DNA of 64,000 bases from Nematostella vectensis (lineage: Eukaryota > Cnidaria > Anthozoa > Actiniaria > Edwardsiidae), in the NCBI RefSeq assembly GCF_932526225.1, contig NC_064035.1, positions 14,140,566 to 14,204,565 on the forward strand. Direction: 5' to 3'. This document shows positions 33,701 to 54,500 of the stretch, piece after piece. The notes beneath the pieces were generated by a model, which was not told the DNA's origin, did not search any database, and worked only from the letters and a program-made list of their open reading frames with translations. Both the position numbers and the translations under genes were made by a program. How positions within the stretch are numbered: the first letter of the stretch is position 1; each line of letters starts with the position of its first letter.

Positions 33701-34764
33701 CTCAAAATTAAGCACGTATGAAAAATGATTATTTTAGGAGGAAAATACAATCATTAAGCTTTAAATTGATATATAGTTTGTTGGCATTTGCTTTAATCCG
33801 ACGCGAGCGATTTTGCCGGGACGATTGGGGTAATTACCGCTTGGGTCTACGGTATCCTTAATGCTGGCTTTAGATCTGTAATTATAATAACAGTAAGAAT
33901 TAGGACCATGTCCTAAGACTAACCCTGTTCCAAGACTGATCCTGTCCCTAAGAACAATGTTGTCACAAGACAGTCCCTTTTATTAACTCACATATGGGGA
34001 GGGAGCTCATATATGTTCCTTGATCTGTATTCAGCAATGACTTCTCTGGTGTAGAGAGGGAACTTTCTATATGGGTTGATTGAGACCACTACATTGCCAA
34101 TATAGGTCTGAAATAAAACAGGTCAACAAGATTTTAGACTAAAGTGCAATCCAATGTCCAATGTAAAAAGGAACATTATTTATTGTACACTGTAAATATA
34201 TTAGGCAAAAAAATAATGGCGTAACAATAAATTATATTTTGCATTTCAACCAAATACAAAGTCTATGTCAATTGAACTAAAAAAAACAACGTATTAAAAT
34301 TTAAAGCCAAAAAATTATATGTGACACCACAATATATGTACTGTGTACGTGTAGAAAAAACCTCACATGCAAAAAGAATGGCAAATGGTAGTTTTAAGAG
34401 TGGACAATGGAATGATTTTTTGTAAGATTTTAAAGTATGATTTTGTAAGACAATAGAGTATGATTTATTACAACCTTTGGATAGTAAAACTGTTATTAAA
34501 CAATTGGGGTTAGTTAATTTTGAAAAGTTTTTTTTCTGACATAGGTGAACATTCCAACGATATTTAATCAACTAGATCATGCAGTCTATTAAAACATAAA
34601 TAAAAACTTACATATATAGCTTTAGCATTATATCTATCCCATAAATTCTCCATAATGGCATCCTCGGTTAGGGGCTCAAGCAGAACCATGTCACTGACGC
34701 CAACCATGTTGTCCAAGATGCTCCTCCCACCCCAAACCACAGGACCATTTTGTGACGTGGCCAT
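18718..34764 (-). CDS. MYO1B-like: Class I unconventional myosin (MYO1A/1B-like), 32 exons
   Basis: Thirty-two exons on the minus strand join in frame to 1020 residues, a full-length class I myosin heavy chain. Such actin motors link membranes to the cortex. The P-loop is GESGSGKT (114-121; the usual form is GESGAGKT), switch I is NDNSSRF (166-172) and switch II is DIYGFE (394-399). The converter/relay region reads HQVRYLG then [14 protein letters not shown] (about 619-640). Four IQ-like calmodulin-binding segments follow (about 705-805), then a basic TH1 lipid-binding tail to the C-terminus. The N-terminal phrase [11 protein letters not shown], the SNPILEAFGNAKT region and the [11 protein letters not shown] segment agree best with MYO1A/MYO1B. 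The start is the ATG at 34764, just after an acceptor, so at least one non-coding 5' exon lies upstream. Intron 20 contains an array of duplicated splice donors (26090-26714). Exon blocks are listed separately. Confidence 0.95.
18974..19031. repeat. Short inverted repeat in last myosin intron
   Basis: CCAGTCTCGTACCCAG near 18975 is nearly the exact complement of CTGGGTACGAGTCTGG near 19015 (15 of 16). AGACGCAC on the left is mirrored on the right. It is probably the end or core of a small MITE. Confidence 0.6.
19139..20804. mobile_element. TIR element with tandem sub-repeats, last myosin intron
   Basis: The inverted ends GGAGCAACTTCAGAATACCC and its complement bound about 1.67 kb. Inside are about five units of roughly 91 bp at 19170-19640 and more at 20435-20560, each with GCTACCG(C/T)GGTCCGC and GCCGTCTTTGCATATTTATAG. 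The GC-richer core at 20040-20400 is open over stretches on the minus strand and looks like captured or decayed coding DNA. No convincing target-site duplication was found, so the superfamily is undecided. Confidence 0.6.
21090..21445. repeat. AAGCGCC-rich repeat in myosin intron
   Basis: Several copies of (A/G)(A/T)AAGCGCC(T/C) occur, with a GCGCCGCGGCGCTTATTTAAG palindromic end near 21420. This resembles the ends of a small DNA transposon. Boundaries are not resolved. Confidence 0.4.
23330..23460 (+). pseudogene. LINE ORF2 C-terminal remnant in myosin intron
   Basis: The plus-strand frame reads [13 protein letters not shown] and then a stop after about 20 more residues. The RRK(R/Q)GRP(R/K)-TW motif is typical of the C-terminus of several non-LTR retrotransposons and recurs in the LINE fragment at 62717-63512 (EGRRKQGRPKTTW). 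This is a short decayed fragment. Confidence 0.6.
24533..24553. repeat. (AC)n microsatellite
   Basis: About ten CA dinucleotides in the myosin intron between exons 23 and 24. They are the source of short Cys/Val frames on the minus strand. Confidence 0.9.
24577..28548 (-). other. Myosin exons 14-23 (C-terminal motor and converter)
   Basis: Exons are 28486-28548, 28353-28406, 27780-27920, 27506-27620, 27110-27165, 26959-27024, 26715-26782, 25795-25866, 25151-25226 and 24577-24645 (residues 438-697). Landmarks are [15 protein letters not shown] (exon 15), [12 protein letters not shown] (exon 17), [10 protein letters not shown] (exon 19), HQVRYLG split after GG (exon 20, donor at 26715) and [12 protein letters not shown] (exon 23). 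Exon 20 is the apparent seed of the splice-donor array that follows it. Confidence 0.9.
26090..26714 (-). repeat. 33-bp tandem array made of a duplicated exon end and 5' splice site
   Basis: On the gene strand each unit contains CATCAAGTCCGTTACCTCGG followed by GTAAGAT. This is the last 26 bp of myosin exon 20 (encoding IKHQVRYLG) plus the first 7 bp of the intron. The units start immediately after the true donor (26715/26714) and continue for about 600 bp, roughly 16 clear copies plus decayed ones toward 26090. Variants include TCAGTAAGAT and TCGAGTAAGAT. Reading past the first donor gives an in-frame TAA (GGG TAA). The plus strand is open as an 11-residue repeat and is not considered coding. 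Confidence 0.95.
28772..34764 (-). other. Myosin exons 1-13 (N-terminal and central motor)
   Basis: Coding exons in transcript order are 34612-34764, 33992-34107, 32655-32749, 31324-31428, 31143-31189, 30988-31051, 30590-30688, 30270-30376, 30028-30175, 29639-29757, 29319-29405, 29031-29096 and 28772-28876 (residues 1-437). They cover the ATP-binding P-loop (exon 3), switch I (exon 5), the ARDALAK region (exon 11), switch II (exon 12) and the [19 protein letters not shown] relay segment (exon 13). Every intron has GT-AG ends. Intron 2 (32750-33991) and intron 3 (31429-32654) exceed 1 kb and hold no recognised gene. Confidence 0.9.
31895..32300 (-). repeat. 52-61-bp tandem array with 3' splice-site-like units
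   Basis: Five near-identical copies of GTAAGCCTCTAAAGAACAC separated by AAAATTATCATCATTAC lie in myosin intron 3. On the gene strand each unit reads CTTTAGAGGCTT, identical over 12 bp to the acceptor and first bases of exon 4 (31428, CTTTAG|AGGCTTCC). Similarity appears to continue weakly into the adjoining intron (ATCATCAACATTAC against ATCATCATTAC). Confidence 0.85.
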
Positions 34765-37321
34765 AGCTGAGGAAAGATATAGTAAAATACCGTTATTGCT
34801 TGACTAACCACCCCCCTCAAATAACACCTTCCCTGAATACTGTAAGTGCTTTGAACAAGCACCTTCCCCAAAAAAGCACCTCATCTAATTATGTTGCAGA
34901 CTATGTTGATTGGGGATATCTACATTAAAAGAGAGATAATGATAACTGAATGTACTGCCTGCCACAAAATTTTATTATCAAATGCTTGTTTTTTATGGTT
35001 CTGGGAGGATTTTTTCTCCATGTTACATGCTGTTAAAGGGCACTTAAAGGGCAATTTAAGGTTATCTAGTGATAAAACAGGTTTTGAAATAAGTGCCTCA
35101 CCCATATATACACCTCCCCCGAAGAGGCAAATCGCCTTGGACATGAAAAATTAAAATAAGGGCAATTAAGATTGGACAAAACAAAAACAACCAAAATATT
35201 GTAGGAAAAAATGAAAAAAAAAAACATCATCATCTTTGAAATGGAAATAAAATCTTAACACGATTTAAATGGCAGCAAAAAGCACATAATATTATGATTG
35301 ACTGACTTGATTAGCTTTTTGGTTCTCGTTATGAAAGGTCCTAGTCAACATGGGTGAACAAAAAAGGCAACTTGTCATACGTAAGTTCCTTTTGATAGCA
35401 CATATCATAAGGGTATGTTTTTTTTTACCTTGACGTTTCCAATCTGTGTTCTTGGCAGACTTATAAGGAAAGGAACAACATTTGGAAGGACTCTGAGAAT
35501 AATAAAAAATATTAACATGAAGAATTGCATATAATAAAAATATCAATAACCTTGAGGTGAAATGAATTAGTGCTAAAGCTTACTTTAACAGTATTTGGAG
35601 AATAAGGTAGAACGAATTTAGGGTAACGGTCCATCAAAATAATAAGTTCAACTAGAAAATATTAAACAACATAACATGTAAGATCTAGAAATTAAATAGA
35701 ATTGGTAGATTTATGCCAAATGAGAAAAATATTAGAATCATTAACAAGCTTGTCAAATAGTTAATTTTTAAAAACATGACTTATTCATTTGATGTTTAAA
35801 AATGAGAAGCAAATTGACTTTTAAGAAGCCACAAATCACAGTCTAGCACAATTAGTCACATGATCATAATGAGAAATGAGAGAAAAGGGTTTAAATGAAT
35901 AACCATACAGATTATCAGGCTATCAAGAAAAACTTCAAAACAATGTCAATGTTTAAAATACAGCAAAAAGATTACATCAATCAAATAACCCTAAGGCAAC
36001 ATTTTGTTATCAGGAGTGAATAATTTCTACTGGGTTTTGTCTTAAGGTTTGCCTTAATTTCAATAATCTTTATTAAAATTGGAACCAATTTTCACCTAGG
36101 CTGGTACAATCAGAACTAAATTCAAGCTAAAACCTTATAAATTGAGGCTAGGAAACAATAATACCACTTCAACAGCAGCAGCAAAAACAAAGTCAGAAAA
36201 AAGAACGTTCATATTTAAATTGAAATTGTCAATTTGTTACATAGAAATTTACAAACTGTGCTTAAATGTTTTTATACATGTCTGCTACTGGATGAGCTGG
36301 AAATTGCTTGCTATATAATGATGAAAACACAAATATATGCATTTAAGTCTATTGTTTAAATGTGCTCAAGCACAATAAATATATCAATAAATATATTAAC
36401 AGTGGTATAAGCACTGCTGCGACACACATAGGCACCAAAGGTAAAATCCCATGCTGACAAATATGGCGCTCTATACAGCACCTAGCAGTATTTAAGGACT
36501 GCTCCATCAGCAATGTTAAGCTTATCAGTGGTATACCGAAATAAATAATAATAAAGATTCTATATGAGTTTTGGGATTGATTGAGAATGATTTAATTTCA
36601 AGTGTGACTTGTGGTCCAATATCATAATAGACTTTACTAAAATTCCTTGAATATTTGTATGGCTTCATTGCTGAAGGCTTGGTGAACAAAATTTACAAAG
36701 AAATTGTAAATATAGCAACAATTAATAGATTACAATAGCCTATATCTGATACCTTTTTACAGCTTGTACTGTATCAAGAAAAATATTATTATGCTTTATT
36801 CATATATTGAATATTGAAATGGATAGAAAAACCACAAATTGCCCATATTCAAGATTACTATTATCAGGAGGTCACAGGCTTGGAGCCAAATGCTCACTTA
36901 GTCTGGGCTTAAAAATATGTCAAAATAAGCATCTTCAAACCAGACACAACATTATCAAATTACACAGCGAAGCTTTTAAGTGATTTGATAATTGTGTGTA
37001 AAAATACAAATGAACAGAGCTAAAATATAACATTTTCGTAGCCAAACAAATACAGCCATGGCTGTAGTCCAAGATATGACTAATAACTTACAAGATGTCA
37101 ACAAAACAGTTTTAGAACTAAGCACGAAACTAGGATTGTAGATTTGTAAAAAAAAATCAGCAAACGGACAGAGAAAAGTTTGACAAACTTGGTAAGAATC
37201 AATGAGGTGAAAGATGTACTTTGGGATTTGACTTAATCCCGTGACATCACCCAACAAAATTACTTTGATGTGTCCTGGGAGTAAGTGGGTGAGGCAGTGA
37301 AATCAGTTAATTCAACTTTTA
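34765..37321. other. Myosin 5' UTR intron / upstream region
   Basis: No coding exon is recognised. It is AT-rich, with scattered open frames lacking motifs. An acceptor lies just before the start codon (TTTCCTCAG|CTATGG), so this is probably the intron separating a non-coding first exon near 37.3-37.45 kb from coding exon 1. Confidence 0.55.
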
Positions 37322-37777
37322 CCTGAATATTATTAACGTTGATGAGAGCTTCGAAACCAGCAACGCTCCAAACTTTCCCGCGCCCCTCTCAGGGATGATT
37401 TCGCGGGCTATAGCTCTATTCACATTACTGGCATAGCGAGATTTAACCTGAAGATCTAAAAGCCAAGTATTTCATAATGCCAATAAGCCGTGGTTAGCCA
37501 TGCAAACAGGCCGCCTTTCAGCTCGACATCCTATTTTTCTGAAGAGAAGTGACGTGACGTCACTCGGCAAAACAAATGTCCAGCGGTAACCGCCCAAAAT
37601 GTCATGCACGGATAGAACGCCTTGGAGAAAATTTCTTTTGGCGGCGGGAGGGAAAGTGAGACAATAACAGTCTCTACTCCGAACGAAAGAAGTCTTTCAC
37701 ATTTTTTACGAGGATTAAAGGGCTGTTCAGAACGGCAACGATCAGGCGAGGAGTACTTTCCACTAGCTGTCCATAGC
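37322..37777. promoter_or_regulatory. Divergent myosin / CDK5 promoter region
   Basis: On the minus strand a donor ATATTCAG|GTAAAAG at 37322/37321 suggests a non-coding myosin exon running upstream to about 37450. The CDK5 start codon is at 37778 on the plus strand. Between them lie TTTCCCGCGCC (37374-37384, E2F-like) and a GGCGGCGGGAGGG stretch near 37637. There is no TATA box. Transcription start sites are inferred. Confidence 0.45.
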
Positions 37778-47602
<9,825 letters not shown>

Positions 47603-50600
47603 TCAGGCAAACAAATGTACATAACTAAATTATTAACACCCAAATGAATTACAGAGAAGTTAGAACGAAGACAAGTATGCGGTATTTCATATCCCTAACT
47701 CCCAATCCCTTTCCTACCCTATGCTATTATTAATCCGAAAAGAGCCATTTTTTATTAGAACGTTTTTTATTGTTATCTTAAATCTTACAGAACAGCCTTA
47801 AAATGGAAAAAAAAAAACGGCTCAGCCTCAACTTAAAATTAGACGTTCTTAAAAAAAAGAGTGTACCCTTTGAAATGCCCATGGAACAATTTCCTCAAAC
47901 AAACGGGGGATTATTAACGCCGATCGCGCTATAGGTTATCAAGATGCCGAAGTATTACAACTTGATATATATATATATTTATTGCAACAACTTTATCTCC
48001 CGCGCTTACTCTCCGCCCCCTCCCGCATCACGTGACCCTAAAGACCGTAGGATCGCACTAAAGAAACTTCCAAAATCCTTGCACCCTTGCTTAAGAAAAC
48101 TAAGCGTCAAAGGACCGAAAGCTGAAGATGACACCTCATTGTTTGTCGTTATCTTTGTTGTCATAGTAAGATCATCACAATTATTAGTCATCTATGACGA
48201 AATTCAGGGATAGCCAACGATAAAAAACAGCTGTGAATCAAATAGGCTGACTGCTAGCGTAGAAACCCCATTTCCTGAGACAGACTGAAAGAAAGGGTGT
48301 GTACAATTTTGTTTGTAAAGTCACTACGTTGCATCTTAAGTTTTATTCTAGAGATAGCTTTCATAGCTCTCGATCAGGCGTGCGAACTTGAAATTATTAC
48401 GGGGAATTCATGGCGAAATCACCACGTCAGAATGTAAGCAGCTTAGCAAGAAAGCTTTCCTTTACGCTACGGACCACGCCTTTAGACTGCCCCCTCCGCC
48501 TTGTCAAATAACTCTCACAGGACTCCTGAGCTCACATCTGTTCTTTTCCACCATTGCACAACTTTGAACGACAGGAACTCTAGACTTCACATTTGTGTTT
48601 GGTTTTATTTCAAAGTCTGTGGTTTTGCATAAAACCTCGCAAACTTGTAGATTATAAATAGCTGGCTGTAGCCATCTCCGGTGCATTGGGTGTCGCAATA
48701 GCCGGTCTTAGAGTAGTCTCAAAATCCCGTCCGGCCGAACTTGCGTTTTTGCGGTTGGCTTAGTGTTGACGGTCACATCATTAACTGTTTATCATTACAA
48801 GCTAATGTGTACACGCAGTGGGAGATCAGCAAAACTGCTGTGCCATCGGTGTGGTTGACTCTCGTTAAATGCGCACTCCTTACGCGAAGTGCTGCGGTAA
48901 ACGCACGTCACTTTTACACCCGTTGAGAATAATGCCTCTTCTGCAAAACTCGTGCGTAGATTTAATGTGTTCAAAACAAATTATTAGCGAGTCGGCGTAG
49001 CGAATGCCTCGTTCAAAACATACCGACTCAAGAATTAAAATTTAGCAAAGTGCCGACTAGAGAATGACTATTTGGGACTGGCCCATTGTTGATTTTAATC
49101 GAAATTTGATGTTTTTTAAAGACATATATATTTGGTCAGCGAAAATACCCTTTTTGAAGCGTTTTTCTCTTGTAAGATTGAAGTCCGCAAAAGAGCTCGC
49201 TCTTGCTCTTGAAACCCCGCGTTTTGGGGGGTAGTTTTTTGCCCCTTTTTGGGGTAGTGTTTTCGACTACTTGGAGGGTTATTTTAGCATTGTACTGCTA
49301 CTGGAATGAACGGCAAGCAATATAAGGTCATTATACCTATTGGCCGACTCGTAATCACTGCTATTGGAGAAGGAGCGGCTTGCTCTAGCGGCGACTGTAT
49401 TCTCGGCAGGCCGTCTTTGACGTTTTGTTCCACCGCTCGTTCTACGCGCAACTTCAAAGACAACAACAGGTTTTAATTCAATTTGTTTTTCTGAGAACAA
49501 GACATTTTTTCGGTCACAATGAAATTGTAGATATGAACTGTGAAATTGTGCTGAAAGGGGGCGCGCGTGGAACGCCGGTAAATAGGACAAAAGTACAGCG
49601 CACTAGATTATGAAAAGCCCTACGTGGGTTAAAGTCAGTGTTTTTGTTGCCTAATAAGGCAAAACGAAAATCAAATTCAAACGAAAGTGCGTGTCCTCAA
49701 ATTTAGAATGAGCCGGAGACTCGGCGAGTAGGTGACTGTGCATTTTATGAGGGAAGAAAAACAGACTAATAGCTTTTCTAAGAGCCTTCCGTTCCCCATA
49801 ATAATCCATTAATCTTGGTCTTGATTTTACACTTAGACGACAATTTCTGTTTTTCCTCTGTTGAAATAAATTGCCCAGCTAATAGGGGTTACCCTTCCGC
49901 GTTTGGATTACAGATGCTTCAAAGCTGAACTTATTCCTGTGTTCTGTATACCCGCTAAGCTGTATAGCAAAATGGTGCTTCTTATTTGGCTTAAACTCAA
50001 CTATTGTCGGCAGCGGCTGCTTAGTTTTTCGCGTGTTTCAGTGGAAACTCCAGGGATTTACAACCCTAGCCCCAGAAGTGTAATCCGGCTTGGAATTTAA
50101 TACGTTTCACCCCTTGGGTCAGTCTTGTCGTTTTAGAGACTAAGAGTTTTGATTTGAGTTTAAACCACTCCAAGTAAAATCTTGCCGTATGTTCACAACT
50201 GCTAGTTTGGGATCTTCTTTTCGGTTGCCGCTTCACTAAACGGCCTCTTTAACAAAAAGCGCGGCGACCTTTAATTGTAATCACAACAATGAAAACCGCC
50301 CCTTTCCTCGTTAAGTTTTGTCTAATAAATTACCTAATTTTTCACAATTAAAGTCTTTTCATTTGAGTAAATTTACACCATAACCCCGCCGAATCGATTT
50401 TTGTGAAGAAAATACACGGTTTTTGAGTGTTTTCCGACATTTTGCCGAATTCTTTGTCGAAACCCTTCCAGCTGTGCTGTTTATACTTCTCTATGAAGCC
50501 TATTCTGCAAATCCTGACGCACTTGCCCGCCAATGACCTTTGATAAAAGAAAGTCCAGTTGTTTATTATTTGCTAGCTCTGACGTGCAACAAAATTTAAT

Positions 50601-51365
50601 TGAAAACTGCAATGTTTCTTGTTATTTTATTTTTGCATCGGGTGATAGTTTCAAGGTTGGCTTCACAGACCAGTTTGTAACTCCTCTAGTTATCACAGAG
50701 AAATCGAATTACACGTTGATAAGAGTGTTTACATTGTCGGTAGCTTTCCTATAGATTACGGCCAGCCTCTGTGAATATCGTTCCCAGCAATTAAGAACTC
50801 GTTGACTGTTGTTTCGTGCGGCTGACTGTTCGCGCCAAGTGATCACAAAGCGCGGGAAACACCGCGAGAAAACTTGCCCAGTATCCCGCCGACTTGCTTC
50901 TCGAACCCCGCAAAATTGACAGTGCATTGATACCATGCAATTACAGCATTTAATATAGCTTAGCGCGGCGCGCAACCTAGCAACTTCGGATCCGCAACTT
51001 CGATCACAGTTAAGTGTATTATAAACCCCTGACTAAGCGCACTCATTTTTTATCGGGACGGTGTATTCAGCGCTTTGCACTAAATATTTGCAGTGTAGGT
51101 GTCAGGTATTGGGCAGATTATTTTACTTTTCTCGTTAGAATAGGGCTCTTGTGAATGCGTAAGCTCTGTCCGTTGGTTACCGGGACCTGACGGATTTCAA
51201 ATCATGCACAAAGTGTAACGGATAGCTAATGCGCGTCTATTGGTTTTCTATATCCGGTTTCTGAGCCAAGTAACGGCGAATTCCACGTACGATCGAGGTA
51301 CGGATCGTGCCCCAGCTGCCCTGGCATTGCTGATATAATTAACACCGTATCAGAAGGCGCCGCGA
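47603..51365. other. Intergenic region after CDK5
   Basis: About 3.8 kb with no recognised gene. It contains short AT runs (47940-47980), GC-moderate stretches with weak open frames on both strands (for example 49279-49590 minus) and no TIR/TSD pair that I could establish. Confidence 0.5.
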
Positions 51366-51400
51366 GCCAATCACTCGCAACTTGAGCGAGTTTTATAAAA
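51366..51400 (+). promoter_or_regulatory. CCAAT and TATA boxes of the secreted-protein gene
   Basis: GCCAATCAC near 51366 and TTTTATAAAAGG at 51391-51402 lie about 165 bp before the start codon at 51565. The spacing is that of a standard TATA promoter with a 5' leader of about 135 bp. Confidence 0.7.
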
Positions 51401-51564
51401 GGACGTAGTGTGTGCATAATACACTTAGAAACACCCAGTGATCACCTAGAACTGTCGGAATCACACTTAGTTCAAGTGATTCTATACCGTGTTATTAGGC
51501 CTCGCGCACGAATCACAATTCGCTCAATTCAACTGCAGTCGAGACGCACTTCAATCCGCTCAAC

Positions 51565-54500
51565 ATGAAGGGATTTTTCCTGGTTTTCTTTTTGGCGACC
51601 TGTGAGATTTTAGTGATGGACGCTCGTACGCCTTGGTCATTCAAGAGTGCGCGAGCGGCATTGTGGAAGGAACGAGTAAGAGCTGTGCTCCAATCCGTGC
51701 GCACACAACCATGCTGGCGACCAGTACGACCGGCCAATTGTCGGCCTGTTAGCCGACTCCCAGAGCAGCGCATGAATCTATTCATTGCGCAAAAGTCTAG
51801 GTCTGGAGAAAAACTGATAGCTACGTTACCAGATAAACGGCACTATAGTCTCCTACCCAGCAATCAGCACCTTCACGATGCAGTAATCGCCATTGACCCG
51901 TACCCAAGCGCGAGCTTCGGTCACCTTGTGTATGTATTCTTTGTGGAAGAAAATGCCGACCAGATCAACTGCACTTCAGATGGATACGGGCAGTTAACCG
52001 GTAAGAAACTCGCAGTTCTTGTAATTTTCTTTGTTTGTATTAAAAAAAACGTTGTGAGGCTTTATTAAAAAAGTAAATAATGGTACAACATTTTTTGGAT
52101 GTGAAGTCGATTTGTTGTAATATTTATTCATGGATTGCTTTAAGGAAATCGTTTTTTTAGCGGATGGTAGTTTTCAACTTTTTAAACCCCATTGGGTTTT
52201 TTAGCGGTCATTGACAAGTCAACAGATACCTCGTCTTAGAATTGCTTTAATCTGTATTTAGCATGAGATAAATGTGATTACTTTAATGTAATGCATATGT
52301 ACTCCTCTTCTACAGCAAGCGGCGATTGCATAAGACCAGCTAACAAAACCTACTGTCGAAATGTTGTGGACGAGAGAAAACGCAAGAGATGCTGGATTGA
52401 CTTTCTTCCGCTTGTCTACTCTCAAGGTGACTATAAAAAGACCCAGAGGTTAGAATGCGAAGAAGGCATTCTCGGCTTTGGAAAGTGCCAAATCAGCAAG
52501 AAAAGGCAATTGCGAGGGTGCGCGAATTCTCAGCGTTGTTCAAAAAACATCCCGGACGTCCCGAAGATGTGCATGTGGAGCAAGTGTGACTACGCCGTGA
52601 TGGTCGGCGGCGAGTGGAGCGCACAAGCGTCCAGATCGTACCACGAGGAGAACTTAAGACTGTTCTGGAAATTCCTACGACACCACAAGTTTAACAAGAA
52701 CCATATCGCCACCTTTTACGGCAGCGACGGCGGAATTGAGTGTAAGTCACCTTGATGTTGTTATTTCATTATCGAATGTTATATGCGGCCCATGTCTTAA
52801 TGCAAATTGGAGTCGGCTCATTATTTCACTTGATGTTTGATGAGTTTTGAAGATGAGAGCGCATTGTTTTCTTCCGAACTAGCTATTCACCTATTAATTA
52901 GATCATTTCTCCTGCTGGACTTTGCGGGGCTTTGGAACTGGAAGGTCATTCGCGCGCGAACGCAAACATTTTAAGACGCGATTGTTCCGCACGCCGGTTT
53001 TTTTAATAGTGCGGATTGATGTTTTATCAGGCATTTCACACCGCTCAGCTTCTCAGTTTGTGTGCTTTTCGGCAAACATAAACACTTAGATGATAGAAGT
53101 GTCTCTCCATCAGAGAAGACAGAATGATTCGTTTTACCTTGGAAATGCCGATAAGAAAAACCCTTTTTTTTTCCTGGCACCCATACGTTTTCTAAGCGGT
53201 TTTGGTAGGCCTTATTCTAATAAACATTGTTATTTTTCATCCTTGTGTTAGAATCAATGGTTGTTACTGGCCGGACCAAATATATGGGTAATATCATTCC
53301 AGGGACTTGCATATCTTATTCCCGTTGGAAACATGGAACCATGCATTTTCCAATGATGATAGTTATATTGTTTTTACCTATCTCATCCGGTTGGCCCAAA
53401 TGCCGCGGTTTTCGCAAATTACCGTGAAAATGCATTGAGCAAAAAATCACACAGCGGTGTTGAAATGCTATTGTGACTACTGACTATCACGTACTAAGCA
53501 TTCCTTTTCGGGCACCCGATGGGGTCTACGCGGCGAAAAAAGATCGTAAATCGATACCTGGCCTATAAAAAGGTGTATTTTCTTTTTTCGAAAGACGCGC
53601 GACGGTTATTTTCTTACAAAGAACCGAAAAAGTTTTCAAGAATATCCTAGACAGGGCGTGCTGTTTCTTATCATACAAAAGAAACATTCAATCAATATCG
53701 GAGACGATAGTTTTAATTGTAAAGGATTACGTTATTTTTTTTTTATTGTATTATTTTTTGGAGAATGTGAAGTGAAAATCGTGGCGTATGCTCAGCGTTC
53801 CTGAGTTCGGCGACTCAGAGAGACTCAGAGAGATATACATATTCTCGTTAGATAAACAGAAGATTAAACTTTGCTGGATACTTTTCGTAGATTCAAAAAG
53901 TGAAGGCGCCACTGAAAAAGCTGTAATGCAAGGTGTTTCGAGAGTGAGTGAAGTTAATTATTTTACGGCATCATATGGTCGCTCGCTAACATGAGAAGTA
54001 TTGCTAACTTGCAGCAGATGATTCTTTGTAGCTTAAACGTGCAAGGCGAAAGTTCGTTTATTTAGTCTGTATATCATGTTGATCGTGTTAGTGGAAACAT
54101 CAGTTATAAACATGCCGCCCTTATTAGTTTGCTGACACTCCTGACAAGTACGTGTTGTAAATAAAACGATGTACAGTTTTTTTTAAACAACAGAGCGACG
54201 TGGATGACACTTCGCCTGTGGGTTCTATCACCCCTTTCTACTGGCAAGTTAGATTAACCAATACGCACGTGCAATCTTACGAAAACATGTACGGCTGTTT
54301 ACCATTGCCATGTAATTAGTTACTCACTACAAGACATCGGAAACCTATTAGCAAATTTCGGGCGTGTAACGTCATCTAGCTGCATGTGTTTGGTGGTCAT
54401 GTACTGAGATGTTTGAACGTGAAGAGCACATCAGCGAGCTCGCATCTCTTGGCAATCAATTCAGTAATTAAGTCCTCCAAGTGAATCTCGGCGATCCATT

